Source of the DNA: Deltaproteobacteria bacterium
Lineage (GTDB): Bacteria; Myxococcota_A; UBA9160; UBA6930
Direction: 5' to 3'
DNA length: 42,647 nucleotides
NCBI GenBank assembly: GCA_029261815.1
Contig: JAJDAQ010000174.1
Location: 1 to 42,647 of the forward strand
The notes beneath the pieces were generated by a model that was given only the letters and a program-made list of their open reading frames with translations, had not been told where the DNA came from and did not search any database. The position numbers and the translations under genes are program-made. Shown here piece by piece: positions 32,395 to 41,883 of this stretch; the stretch's first letter is position 1; the number at the start of each line of letters is the position of its first letter.

Positions 32395-33305
32395 GCGCTC
32401 TTCCCGAAGAGGTCGGCCAGCGCACCCGAAAGCTGGCCGTGGGTGAAGTCGAAGCCGAGCGCTTGCGCGACACCGGGGACCACGCATTTGCTGCCGAGCA
32501 GCTCGTCTGACAACGGACCGAGCGCGGCGCGTACCGCGAAGGCTGGCGCAGTCAGGAACGCGGGTCTCTTGAGCTGTTTGGCCAGGACCCGGGTCAACTC
32601 GGCGTTTCGAACGGGTTCCGGAGCGACGACGTTCACGGCTCCAGTCCATGCCGTGTCCTCGGTCGCGCGCACGAGCATCGCAGCGGCGTCGTCGATGTGG
32701 ACCCACGGGAACCACTGTTTTCCGCTGCCGAGATTTCCTGCGAGACCGGCTCGAAAGACCGGGGCCATCAGGCTCAACGCGCCGCCGTCTCTGGCAAGAA
32801 CGATCCCGAAGCGAAGCCTCACAACGCGAAGCCCGAGCGCCTCGGCCTTGACAGCCTCCGCTTCCCAGTCGACGCAGACATCGGCCAGGAACCCCTCGCC
32901 GCGGACGGCGTCCTCATCCAGCCGTTCGTCGCCACGGTCGCCATAGAAGCCGACCGCGGAGGCGCTAACCAGGGAGTCCGGACGTTGGTCGTCTGGAAGT
33001 GAGGACAGGCGCGCGACCAGCGCGGCTGTCGAGTCGACGCGACTCTTCAGGATCCGATCGAGTCGTCGCTTCGTGGGAAGTCCACCAAAGACCGGTTCGC
33101 CTGCGAGGTGGATCACGGTCGATGCACCCCGCAGTGCTTCGTCGGGCACGTCTACGCCGTTCCATTCGAGCGTTCGCGTGTTCGGGATTGAACTTGACCC
33201 CGGGCGCCGACTGAGGAGCCGGATCTCGCTGCGCTCGGCGAGCACCGGGACCGCCCGTCCGCCGATCAGGCCGGTGCCGCCTGTGATCAAGATGGCTTGC
33301 GTCAT
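32391..33305 (-). CDS. NAD(P)-binding epimerase, TIGR01777 (YfcH/SulA-like) family
   Basis: A 304-residue atypical SDR. The Rossmann motif ITGGTGLIGGRAV begins at residue 6; IHLAGEPVFGG, SASAVGFYGDRGDERLDE and VVRLRFGIVLARDGGAL follow, then the family-specific FPWVHIDDAA segment and a C-terminal domain with PAFAVRAALGPLSDELLGS (the DUF1731-type end). Family members include E. coli YfcH and the cell-division-linked plant GC1 and cyanobacterial Slr1223; a precise substrate is unknown. It follows the luciferase-like oxidoreductase by 13 bp and is probably co-transcribed with it. The start at 33305 is the only one consistent with a Rossmann fold at the N-terminus. Confidence 0.88.
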   Translation of the reverse strand: MTQAILITGGTGLIGGRAVPVLAERSEIRLLSRRPGSSSIPNTRTLEWNGVDVPDEALRGASTVIHLAGEPVFGGLPTKRRLDRILKSRVDSTAALVARLSSLPDDQRPDSLVSASAVGFYGDRGDERLDEDAVRGEGFLADVCVDWEAEAVKAEALGLRVVRLRFGIVLARDGGALSLMAPVFRAGLAGNLGSGKQWFPWVHIDDAAAMLVRATEDTAWTGAVNVVAPEPVRNAELTRVLAKQLKRPAFLTAPAFAVRAALGPLSDELLGSKCVVPGVAQALGFDFTHGQLSGALADLFGKSA

Positions 33306-33318
33306 CGCCCGGCGCCGC

Positions 33319-34320
33319 TCAGGCCTGCGCGGGGGCGAAGGTCTCGAACACCGCGGCCGCCGCGTCGGGACTGGTGGCCAGGGGCGAGAGCACGGGCGTG
33401 GTGACTCCGGCGGCCACGAACGCTGCAAGTTGTTCCCGGCACTCATCGGGAGTGCCGAGGATGGCGATCGAGTCGACCAGTTCATCGTGCATGGCTGCGG
33501 CAACCGCGGCGCGATCCTTGGTCGCGAACCCTTCCGCGATGGCGCGGGCTTCTTCTTTGTAGCCGCACCAAGCCAGGAACTTGTTGTAGACCGGGGCGGA
33601 GAGGTAGCCGCCGAAGGCCATGCGCACGATGGCGCGCGCCTTCTCCTTGTCGTCGGTCACGCAGACCTGGAAGCGACAGACGACCTCGTCGTTCGTGGCG
33701 TCGCGCCCGGCCTCCTGGGCGCCGGCCCGGTAGGCCTCGAGAATCTGGGGCATGGCGCCGAGGGGCTGGAAGTTGATGATCAGGCCCTCACCATGGGCGC
33801 CGGCAAGGCGCAACATCTTCTCGCGCAACGCAGCGAGGTAGATCCGCATCGGCCGCTCGGGAACGCTGCCGAGCCGAAGTCCCTTCGACCGGAAATGCTT
33901 GCCCGCGTAATCGGTCTTCTCGCCAGAGAGCGCAGAACGGATGATCTCGACCGACTCACGTACGTGGCCGAGCGGGGCATGGAAGTCCACGCCGTTCCAG
34001 TCGCGCATGATCGCATGGCTCGACGAGCCGAGTCCGAGGATGAAGCGGCCCTCCGACAGTTGGTCGAGGGTGCCGGCGCTCATGGCCAGAACGGCGGGTG
34101 TCCGATTGTAGACGGGGACGATGGCCGTTCCGATCTCGACGCGCTGGGTCGCCTGGGCGATGGCGCCCGCCAGTGTGAACGAATCTGGGCCCGCCGTCTC
34201 CGCCATCCAGATGGCCTCGTAGCCCCATTCGTCCTCTGCCTTGCGCGCGAGATCGACGCACTCACGGGCATTGTGAAAGGGAGAGGGGATCGTGATGGCG
34301 AGGCGGCCAAGCGAAGACAT
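33319..34320 (-). CDS. LLM-class (luciferase-like) flavin- or F420-dependent oxidoreductase
   Basis: A 333-residue TIM-barrel enzyme of the bacterial luciferase/F420-dependent family. Visible features: the N-terminal strand with DLARKAEDEWGYEAIWMAETAGPDSF, VEIGTAIVPVYNRTPAVLAMSAGTLDQLSEGRFILGLGSSS (a characteristic LLM stretch), then LSGEKTDYAGKHF and RPMRIYLAALREKML. Such enzymes use FMN or F420 for oxidation or reduction of small molecules; the cofactor cannot be decided here, since no F420 biosynthesis gene lies in the window. AGGAA eight bases upstream supports the ATG at 34320. A longer frame to 34695 runs over the divergent methyltransferase gene and is rejected. Confidence 0.87.
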   Translation of the reverse strand: MSSLGRLAITIPSPFHNARECVDLARKAEDEWGYEAIWMAETAGPDSFTLAGAIAQATQRVEIGTAIVPVYNRTPAVLAMSAGTLDQLSEGRFILGLGSSSHAIMRDWNGVDFHAPLGHVRESVEIIRSALSGEKTDYAGKHFRSKGLRLGSVPERPMRIYLAALREKMLRLAGAHGEGLIINFQPLGAMPQILEAYRAGAQEAGRDATNDEVVCRFQVCVTDDKEKARAIVRMAFGGYLSAPVYNKFLAWCGYKEEARAIAEGFATKDRAAVAAAMHDELVDSIAILGTPDECREQLAAFVAAGVTTPVLSPLATSPDAAAAVFETFAPAQA

Positions 34321-34410
34321 GGCGGGTTCCTGTGGGTTCGAGTGGCGAGCGGCGCAAGGTACCCCATTGCGCCCGCGTGGTACCGTAGTCGGGCGCCTGG
34401 AGGAGCTTGC

Positions 34411-35211
34411 ATGTCGTCGATCGTCGTCCGTTGGGTCTTGATTCTGCTGTTGGTTGCCGTGGTTGGGCCTGTTTCGGCGCTGGGCCAAGGGGCGCCGCCA
34501 GAGCGATCGGAGCTGGGGGCCGCGGTCGAAGCCGCCATGGCTGCCGAGTTTCGAAGCGAGGCTGATCGCGCGCGCGACCGAAACCGCAAGCCGATCGAAA
34601 CGCTCGAGTTCTTCCGGCTTCGCTCGGATATGAAGGTGCTCGAATTGGTGCCTGGTGGCGGGTGGTACACCTCGATCCTCGCGCCCGTGCTCCACGAGAA
34701 GGGGGATCTCGCGGTTTCGATGTTCCCCGAGCGCGCACTCGCAGCGTTGCCCCAGAATGCTCCCTACGACCGGGTGCGCGAGATCGCACCGGGACTCGAC
34801 CTCGCGAAGCTATTCGCCCAGCCGCGGGTAAACCGGCGCCTCGCCTTGCCAGCGTTTTCGTTCGCCGAGGGTAACTTCGACCTGGTATTGACGTTCCGGA
34901 ACCTGCACAACTTCTCCGACGAAGGTCGCCAGCACATGAACACGGCCGTGTTCGAGGCGCTCGCTCCCGGCGGCTATTACGGCGTGGTCGACCACTCTCG
35001 GCGACATATGGAGGCCGACCATGGCGAGGTGTGGCGACGCATGGATCCGGTCGAGATGATTCACGAGATCGAGGCGGCCGGCTTCGACTTCGTCGACTGG
35101 TCCGACCTCCACTACCGCCCGGATGATGAACTCCGCTACGAAGTCGGGCGCAAGTCGGTCACGGGGAACACCGATCGCTTCACGCTGCTCTTCCAGAAGC
35201 CGGAACGCTAG
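34411..35211 (+). CDS. Exported SAM-dependent methyltransferase-like protein
   Basis: A 266-residue protein. Residues 1-26 are a signal peptide or membrane anchor (basic VVR, hydrophobic WVLILLLVAVVGPVSALGQG). A class I methyltransferase domain follows with motif I LELVPGGGWYTSILAPVL, LTFRNLHNF, LAPGGYYGVVDH and an end strand FTLLFQ. This matches a family of predicted exported methyltransferases (COG4798-like). SAM is not expected outside the cytoplasm, so either the protein stays anchored with a cytoplasmic catalytic domain or it has lost methyltransferase activity. GGAGGAG at 34399-34405 supports the start. It is divergent from the luciferase-like gene and convergent with the aminotransferase (11-bp gap). 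Confidence 0.8.
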   Translation: MSSIVVRWVLILLLVAVVGPVSALGQGAPPERSELGAAVEAAMAAEFRSEADRARDRNRKPIETLEFFRLRSDMKVLELVPGGGWYTSILAPVLHEKGDLAVSMFPERALAALPQNAPYDRVREIAPGLDLAKLFAQPRVNRRLALPAFSFAEGNFDLVLTFRNLHNFSDEGRQHMNTAVFEALAPGGYYGVVDHSRRHMEADHGEVWRRMDPVEMIHEIEAAGFDFVDWSDLHYRPDDELRYEVGRKSVTGNTDRFTLLFQKPER

Positions 35212-35222
35212 GCGCGGGGCTG

Positions 35223-35990
35223 TCAGTCTTCGAGTGCGCGTTGCGCTGCCGACAACAGCGGGCCTGGGCCGGCCACTGATTCGCCCTCGAATTTTTGGGC
35301 TCGGATGGCGCCGCGTGCGCCATTGGTAAGGACGATCTCGCGCGCGGCGACGAGGTCCTCGATCCGGAGATCCCGTTCCTCGAGCTGCGGCAATCGGTCC
35401 AGGAGCAGCCGAAGGATCACGCCTCGTACCCCGCCACGCGCGAGGGGAGGCAGGGTCCAGGCCCCGTCCGCCGTATGGACCAGGACATTGAAACGAGAGC
35501 CTTCGACCAGAAAGCCCTCGCCATCGAACAGCAAGACCTCGTCGAGGCCACGGGCGTCGCGATCTCCGCGGGCGTCGTCGATCTCGGGCCGTGGAATCTT
35601 GACGCCAGGCGCGACCGCGGGTCCCGGGTGGATGACCGCGGTCCCAGCGACAGCGGCTTCCGGCGAATGCTCGCCCAGTTCGCGGACGTTGCCCGTGATG
35701 TGTGCGGTTTCGCCGTCGCATTGACGGGCTTCGAACCGCACGATTCCCTGACCGCTTCCGAAGGCAAGGAACCCGAGGAGGTGCATGCCCATGGCGACGT
35801 CGAGATGCGGCACCGTGCCGTAGCCGAGCGCCTCCGCATCCGAGGCCAGCCGGTCGATCACGGCCGTGGACCACCGGATGTCCCGACCGGTCCAGATCCC
35901 GGTCGTGTAGCACCCCGCGCCAGGTGCGGTGACGTCGTCGAGTTCGACGACGTCACCGTCGCACCATGCGAGCATGGAAGCGTCAGGCAT
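35223..35990 (-). CDS. Class IV PLP-dependent aminotransferase / aminodeoxychorismate lyase-like
   Basis: A 255-residue fold-type IV PLP enzyme (BCAT, D-amino acid aminotransferase, PabC). The PLP lysine is in PGVKIPRPEI, followed by the family segment DARGLDEVLLFDGEGFLVEGSRFNVLV with the PLP-contacting Glu. A GVRGVILRLLL helix and a later EIVLTNGARGAIRAQ stretch complete the pattern. The N-terminal domain is short. A role as 4-amino-4-deoxychorismate lyase (folate) or as a branched-chain or D-amino acid transaminase cannot be separated by eye. It starts 5 bp after the gltA stop on the same strand, so it is expressed with citrate synthase. Confidence 0.82.
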   Translation of the reverse strand: MPDASMLAWCDGDVVELDDVTAPGAGCYTTGIWTGRDIRWSTAVIDRLASDAEALGYGTVPHLDVAMGMHLLGFLAFGSGQGIVRFEARQCDGETAHITGNVRELGEHSPEAAVAGTAVIHPGPAVAPGVKIPRPEIDDARGDRDARGLDEVLLFDGEGFLVEGSRFNVLVHTADGAWTLPPLARGGVRGVILRLLLDRLPQLEERDLRIEDLVAAREIVLTNGARGAIRAQKFEGESVAGPGPLLSAAQRALED

Positions 35991-35995
35991 GCGGC

Positions 35996-37276
<1,281 letters not shown>

Positions 37277-37465
37277 CAGGACTCCTTTGCGTTTGATTTG
37301 GTTTGAAGACGGGAATCTAGCGTTTGAGACCGCGCGTCGACAGGTGCGCTCGCCCTTGCAAGTCCCTGTGGCAGAACGGTTTTCTGCCGCCCTGCGTCGA
37401 AGCGTCGCGTCAACTCGCGACCGGCGTCCGGTCCCGGGCCAAGAGAGCGCCTCGATCGTCCGAGC

Positions 37466-39154
37466 CTAGGATTCCGCTGGCGCCCCAGGGGTTTTCGGCC
37501 GCACGACGACCCACTCCCGGCTCCCGCTGTGCGAGCTTGAAAGGATGTCGACCGGGGTCCCCAGGCGATCGATTTTCTTCCGTTTCAGCATCACCGTCTG
37601 GCCCCCTGAGGCGAAGAACTCTGCGACGTCCTCGGCGTCTTCGAGCCAGACGACGTGGCGGTGCGCGTAGTACACGATGGCCCCGATCATGGCGCGGTCC
37701 CGGAAGAGTCCGATGGGCTCGCCGGGGTCGGTGAACGCACTCGCCGCGACCGAGATACTCCGCGGGGAAAGTGACTCATCGATCCCGCGGAAGCCCAGCG
37801 TGAAGATGGAGGCTTCGAACAGCAACAGGCCGCCGATCAGGACGCCCATGAACGCAGGGACGCGGACACGATGACGCAGCATCACGATCCAGGTGACGAC
37901 GCCGAGGGCACCGATGGCAACAGCGATTCCACCGAACGTCGCCAGGATGCCGGGGTCGCTCTCGTCGAGGATTCCGGGGAAGCGTTCGAGAATGAGCGGA
38001 TTGCGCATCGTCGTCGCCAGGACGAGGGCGCCCGTCAGGCCAGCCAACGTGGCGCCACCGGCGGCCAAAGCCGTCAGCCCTGCGGGAGGGCGGACGCGGC
38101 CATGGAACCACCGAACGACGGTGTCGCCGCAGAGCAACGCGAGGAAAGGAAACGCCGGAAGGACATAGTGTGGGCGTTTGCCGCTCGAGATGGAGAAGAA
38201 CACCACACTCGTGACGATCACGGCAATCAGGAACCGCCAGGCCCGCAATGTCTCCTCGCCACGTTCGCCCGAGAAGACCTGGCTGCGACCGACCGAGTAG
38301 ACCACGGGGAGAAGCAGGGTCCACGGCAGGAAGACGATCGGGAACTGATAGACGTAGTAGTAGAACGGGCGCGAGTGCGACGTGCCCTGGAAGAATCGAC
38401 CGATCAGGTTCTCGACGACGGCCCCGTCGCTGTATCCCGCCGGTGCCAGGCTCGCGGCTCCGAGGTACCAGGCAAGGAGTGGTCCGACGGTGAGTACGAT
38501 GCCCCACCACGGGAAGGCTTTGCGCAGGTCGCGAAGCCGACCTTCCCAGCCGAGGAAGGCCACGACCGAGAGCATCGGAATCAGGAAGCCCGGCGGCCCC
38601 TTCGTCAGTGCCGCAAGGCCCATGGCGCCATGGAATATGAGGGCTCCACGGATTGGCGTGGTGAGGCCACGGTCGAGCCACCAGAAGCCTGCCAACGCAA
38701 CGAGTTCGAGGGCGAGGAGAGGGACATCGAGTTGTGCGCGGCGACTGAGCCGCGCGAACTCGTAGGTGGACAACAAGAGGGCCGCTGCGATTACGCCGAC
38801 CCGGCCGCCGAACATCCGCCGCCCCAGCAGCATGGTGGCGACGACGGCACCGATGCCGAACAACGCCGAAGGCAGTCGCGCGGCCGCTTCGCTCACGCGG
38901 TCGAACGGCGCGCCAAAAAGTGCGGCCAGCCAGAAGTAGAGGGGCGGCTTCTGGTCGTAGGGCTCCCCGTTCAGGTGGAGCAGGATCCAGTCCGACGGGC
39001 CATTGGGCATGGCCCGGACTTCCTCGGCGACCTGGGTATACCGCGGTTCGTCGGGTGGGCTCGCATCGAGGCTCCCAAGCCCCACGAGCAGAACGACGCA
39101 TGCCGCAAGGATGACCCCGGCGCGCAGCAAGGGGCTGGAATCCGTCTCGCTCAT
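37466..39154 (-). CDS. ArnT-like polytopic glycosyltransferase (GT83/GT39 type)
   Basis: A 562-residue inner-membrane glycosyltransferase with about 12 hydrophobic segments followed by a soluble C-terminal domain. The first periplasmic loop has SPPDEPRYTQVAEEV with the acidic catalytic pair of the ArnT/PMT families, then EPYDQKPPLYFWLAALFG, the strongly conserved KPPLYFW motif. GKRPHYVLPAFPFLAL also matches ArnT-like proteins. These enzymes move a sugar from a polyprenyl-phosphate donor to lipid A or another acceptor on the outer face of the membrane. GGGAGGGG directly upstream supports the start at 39154; the frame continues upstream to 39481 without a better start. It is divergent from the epimerase and GT2 genes, which may supply its donor. 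Confidence 0.85.
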   Translation of the reverse strand: MSETDSSPLLRAGVILAACVVLLVGLGSLDASPPDEPRYTQVAEEVRAMPNGPSDWILLHLNGEPYDQKPPLYFWLAALFGAPFDRVSEAAARLPSALFGIGAVVATMLLGRRMFGGRVGVIAAALLLSTYEFARLSRRAQLDVPLLALELVALAGFWWLDRGLTTPIRGALIFHGAMGLAALTKGPPGFLIPMLSVVAFLGWEGRLRDLRKAFPWWGIVLTVGPLLAWYLGAASLAPAGYSDGAVVENLIGRFFQGTSHSRPFYYYVYQFPIVFLPWTLLLPVVYSVGRSQVFSGERGEETLRAWRFLIAVIVTSVVFFSISSGKRPHYVLPAFPFLALLCGDTVVRWFHGRVRPPAGLTALAAGGATLAGLTGALVLATTMRNPLILERFPGILDESDPGILATFGGIAVAIGALGVVTWIVMLRHRVRVPAFMGVLIGGLLLFEASIFTLGFRGIDESLSPRSISVAASAFTDPGEPIGLFRDRAMIGAIVYYAHRHVVWLEDAEDVAEFFASGGQTVMLKRKKIDRLGTPVDILSSSHSGSREWVVVRPKTPGAPAES

Positions 39155-39297
39155 ACCCCTCCCTCGGCCGTGCGGATCGTGTCCGGTCGGATCCCCATAC
39201 GACGACACAGAACGGTACCTTTTCGCGCGAATCGTCGCCCGACACCGACGGCGCGAATGTGCACCGTCGGTTGGCAATCGACCTACAAAGGACTCCG

Positions 39298-40209
39298 ATG
39301 CTCGAAAACCAGACCATCCTCGTGACCGGCGTGACCGGCCAGGTCGCGTTCCCCGTGGCCAAGGCACTTGCCGCGAACAACCGTGTACTCGCCCTGGGGC
39401 GCTTCGGGCGAGAGGGAGATCGTGAGCGTGTGGCCGCGATCGGGGCCGAGCCCATCGTGGGGGACATGGCCGCAGGCGCATTCGATGCCGTGCCGCAGGA
39501 CCTCGACCTGGTGCTTCATTTCGCTGTGGCGAAGAGTGGGGACGATGACTTCGACGGCGATCTCGCCATGAATGCCGAGGGGGTGGGCCTCTTGATGGCC
39601 CACTGTCAGCATGCGCGTGCGTTCGTCCATTGTTCGACGACCGGCGTCTATCGCGGGAGTGGCGGCAAGCGAATCGACGAGTCGGCGCCGCTGGCTGATC
39701 ACCATCGTCACATGTTGTCGACCTACAGCATCTGCAAGATCGCTGCAGAGGCGGTGGTTCGCACCGCGGCGAGACAGTTCGGGCTGCCGACGACGATCGC
39801 GCGGCTGGCTGTGCCCTACGGCGACGCCGGCGGCTGGCCCTGGTTCCACTTGATGATGATGAAGAGCGGCGTCCCGATTCCGATCCACCCCGGGGGCCCG
39901 AATACCTTTCCGCTGCTGCACGAAGACGACTACGTCTCGCATCTCGAAGCCCTCGTGGACCTCGCGAGCGTTCCGGCGACAGTCGTCAACTGGGCTGGGA
40001 GCGAAGACACGTCGGTCGAGCAATGGTGCCGGTACCTGGGAGAGCTGACGGGTCTGGAGCCCCGCTTCGAAGAGACCGAGACCGCCCTCGAACCCCTGCT
40101 GCTCGATACGACACGCCTCCAATCAAAGACGGGTCCGACGCGGGTGCACTGGAAGGACGGCATCCGTCGGCTGGTCGAAGCGCGAAACCCCGAGCTCCTG
40201 AAGACCTGA
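39298..40209 (+). CDS. NAD-dependent epimerase/dehydratase (extended SDR)
   Basis: A 303-residue extended SDR. The NAD-binding motif TGVTGQVAFPVAKAL is at residues 10-24, and LHFAVAKSGD and CSTTGVYRGSGGK follow. The Tyr-Lys pair is in STYSICKIAAEAVVR, and RLAVPYGDAGG completes the family pattern. Substrates of such enzymes are nucleotide sugars or related small molecules; none can be named here. AAAGGA at 39287-39292 supports the ATG at 39298. It lies 10 bp before a GT2 glycosyltransferase and is divergent from the ArnT-like gene, so sugar modification for the envelope is likely. Confidence 0.82.
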   Translation: MLENQTILVTGVTGQVAFPVAKALAANNRVLALGRFGREGDRERVAAIGAEPIVGDMAAGAFDAVPQDLDLVLHFAVAKSGDDDFDGDLAMNAEGVGLLMAHCQHARAFVHCSTTGVYRGSGGKRIDESAPLADHHRHMLSTYSICKIAAEAVVRTAARQFGLPTTIARLAVPYGDAGGWPWFHLMMMKSGVPIPIHPGGPNTFPLLHEDDYVSHLEALVDLASVPATVVNWAGSEDTSVEQWCRYLGELTGLEPRFEETETALEPLLLDTTRLQSKTGPTRVHWKDGIRRLVEARNPELLKT

Positions 40210-40219
40210 GGTGGCTCCC

Positions 40220-40933
40220 GTGCCCCGACTCTCGGTCGTCGTCCCGTTCTACAACGAGCGCGAGAATGTCCGCCCGTTGCACGAAGAGGTCGCTGGCGTT
40301 CTCGGTGCACATCCGGGTGGTGTCGAGTTCATCTACGTCGACGATGGCAGCGAGGACGGAACCTGCGATGCACTCGCTGCATTGAGGGCGGATGATTCAC
40401 GCGTTCGGGTGATCGCGCTGGCGGAAAACCGAGGCCAGAGCGCTGCTCTCGAAGCTGGTTTCCGCGCAGCAAGGGGCGACGTCGTCGCAACCTTGGACGC
40501 TGACCTCCAGAACGACCCCGCCGATCTCCCGGCGCTGCTCGCGGCCCTCGATGGCGCTGATGTCGTCAACGGGGTCCGCGCGAATCGCCAAGACAGCTGG
40601 GTGCGACGGCTGTCGTCGACGGTGGGCAACGGTTTCCGAAACGCGGTGACAGGAGAATCCGTAACCGACGTCGGATGCTCTCTCCGCGTGATGCGGCGTG
40701 AGTTCCTGGACGGCATCGTGATGTACAGGGGCATGCACCGGTTCCTGCCGACGCTCCTGCGCATGCGCGGCGCGCGTGTCACCGAACTGCCGGTGAACCA
40801 TCGCCCCCGACGGCACGGCGAATCCAAGTACGGCATCGGGAACCGTCTGTGGGTCGGTCTCGCGGATGTCATCGCCGTACGCTGGATGCAGTCGCGTTTC
40901 GTGCAGTACGAGTCGGAGGAGATCGAGAAGTAG
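40220..40933 (+). CDS. GT2 glycosyltransferase, dolichyl/polyprenyl-phosphate sugar synthase-like
   Basis: A 237-residue soluble GT-A transferase of family 2. The pattern is that of DPM1/ArnC catalytic domains: SVVVPFYNERENV, YVDDGSEDGT, ENRGQSAALEAGF, the metal-binding DADLQNDPADLP, and RHGESKYGIGNRLWVGLADV. The two C-terminal membrane helices of ArnC/GtrB are absent. It would transfer a sugar from a nucleotide donor to polyprenyl phosphate on the inner face, giving the donor an ArnT-like enzyme needs. The preferred start is the GTG at 40220 because GAGGTGG (40208-40214) is spaced correctly as a ribosome binding site; GTG at 40211 is the alternative and adds three residues. Its stop directly abuts the convergent yciH stop. 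Confidence 0.85.
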   Translation: MPRLSVVVPFYNERENVRPLHEEVAGVLGAHPGGVEFIYVDDGSEDGTCDALAALRADDSRVRVIALAENRGQSAALEAGFRAARGDVVATLDADLQNDPADLPALLAALDGADVVNGVRANRQDSWVRRLSSTVGNGFRNAVTGESVTDVGCSLRVMRREFLDGIVMYRGMHRFLPTLLRMRGARVTELPVNHRPRRHGESKYGIGNRLWVGLADVIAVRWMQSRFVQYESEEIEK

Positions 40934-41278
40934 CTAGCCGCCCGCGCGCTTCACGGTGTAGCCGCGTTCCTCGAGGGCCTGGACGATGACGTCGCGGTGG
41001 TCCCCCTGAATCTCGATCACGCCGTCCTTGACGGCACCGCCGGTCCCGCAGCGCTGTTTCAGGTCCTTGGCGAGGTCCTTCAAGGCGTCGCTTGCCAGCG
41101 CGACGCCGTCGATGGCCGTGATCGTTTTGGCGCCGCGCCCCTTGGTTTCGCGGCGCACGCGTACGATGCCGTCGCCGCGAGCGCGGCGCGGTGCCTCCTG
41201 GCCGCCCGAACGCACATCCCCGCCGCGTTGGTCCGACCAGACGAGGTTGCCGCCATCGTTCCGTTTCTTGCGACTCAT
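40934..41278 (-). CDS. yciH: SUI1/eIF1-like translation factor (YciH family)
   Basis: A 114-residue protein of the SUI1 fold. The N-terminal 45 residues are basic and probably disordered (MSRKKRNDGGNLVWSDQRGG). The SUI1 domain has VRVRRETKGRGAKTITAIDGV, LKDLAKDLKQRCGTGGAVKDGVIEIQGDHR and the end VIVQALEERGYTVKRAGG. In eukaryotes and archaea eIF1 secures start-codon fidelity; bacterial YciH is non-essential and its role is less clear, although it is reported to affect initiation on weak starts. The ATG overlaps the DsbA-like gene's stop (ATGA). This genome uses TTG starts and apparent leaderless mRNAs, which makes an initiation-fidelity factor of some interest. Confidence 0.88.
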   Translation of the reverse strand: MSRKKRNDGGNLVWSDQRGGDVRSGGQEAPRRARGDGIVRVRRETKGRGAKTITAIDGVALASDALKDLAKDLKQRCGTGGAVKDGVIEIQGDHRDVIVQALEERGYTVKRAGG

Positions 41279-41883
41279 GCAGTGGCTCCCGCGCGTTGGC
41301 GGGCGGCATAACGGGCCAGCATCTGACGCATCGTGTCTTCGGTCTGGATGCCGCCGAAGGGCCAGTCGCCGAACATGAAGGTCGGTACTCCGGTCACCAT
41401 GGCGTCGCGTGCGTCTTCGGTCTGGAGACGCAGCTGGTTTCTGGCGTCATCGATGGCATTCGGCGCCAGCTTCCAGCCGAGGTCTTGCGCCCACCGGGAG
41501 ACTTCTTCGGGCGCGGGTGCCGTCCGTCCTTCTTCGAAGAGGCCCGTGAACACGCGCTCGCGCCAGGCTGCGGCACGCGGTCCATCCGGCATTGCGAATA
41601 CGGACGCGTTGACCGCGCGGGAGTCGGGCCAGACCGCAGGCATTTCGACATCCACCTGGAGTTCCTGCGCGACTCGCCGGGCGTTGGCTCGTTGGTTTTC
41701 TGTCAGGGCCTGTCCGCGCGGGTACCGGGCGAGCAGCTGGCTCAGGTCGAGCGGCCGCCAGTCGAGTTCGATTTCGAGGTCGGACAGCGCCGGTGCCATG
41801 CGCTCCATGGTGCGATGGGCGACATAACAAATCGTCGATGCGAAGTCGAACCAGACTGCGATGCGTAGAGGCTCGGATGTCAA
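41275..41883 (-). CDS. DsbA-family (FrnE/HCCA isomerase-like) thioredoxin-fold protein
   Basis: A 202-residue cytoplasmic protein of the DsbA/FrnE/2-hydroxychromene-2-carboxylate isomerase family. The N-terminal strand VWFDFASTICYVAHRTME occupies the place of DF.CPWCY.G, but the first Cys is Ser (STIC), so a normal CxxC disulfide exchange is not possible. The cis-Pro region TGVPTFMFGDWPFGGIQTEDTMRQML is conserved. Glutathione- or thiol-dependent isomerase chemistry is plausible; the substrate is unknown. The start is a TTG at 41883 whose last two bases overlap the upstream gene's stop codon (TTGA), showing translational coupling. No in-frame ATG exists near the domain start, and the longer frame from 42003 is rejected. 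Confidence 0.78.
   Translation of the reverse strand: MTSEPLRIAVWFDFASTICYVAHRTMERMAPALSDLEIELDWRPLDLSQLLARYPRGQALTENQRANARRVAQELQVDVEMPAVWPDSRAVNASVFAMPDGPRAAAWRERVFTGLFEEGRTAPAPEEVSRWAQDLGWKLAPNAIDDARNQLRLQTEDARDAMVTGVPTFMFGDWPFGGIQTEDTMRQMLARYAARQRAGATA

Noticed and set aside
32391..33503. Longer TIGR01777 epimerase starting at 33503
   Set aside because: The added residues overlap the luciferase-like gene out of frame; the Rossmann motif requires the start at 33305.
37871..39325. 484-codon open frame on the plus strand
   Set aside because: Antisense to the ArnT-like membrane protein, with low-complexity charged composition and no recognisable fold.
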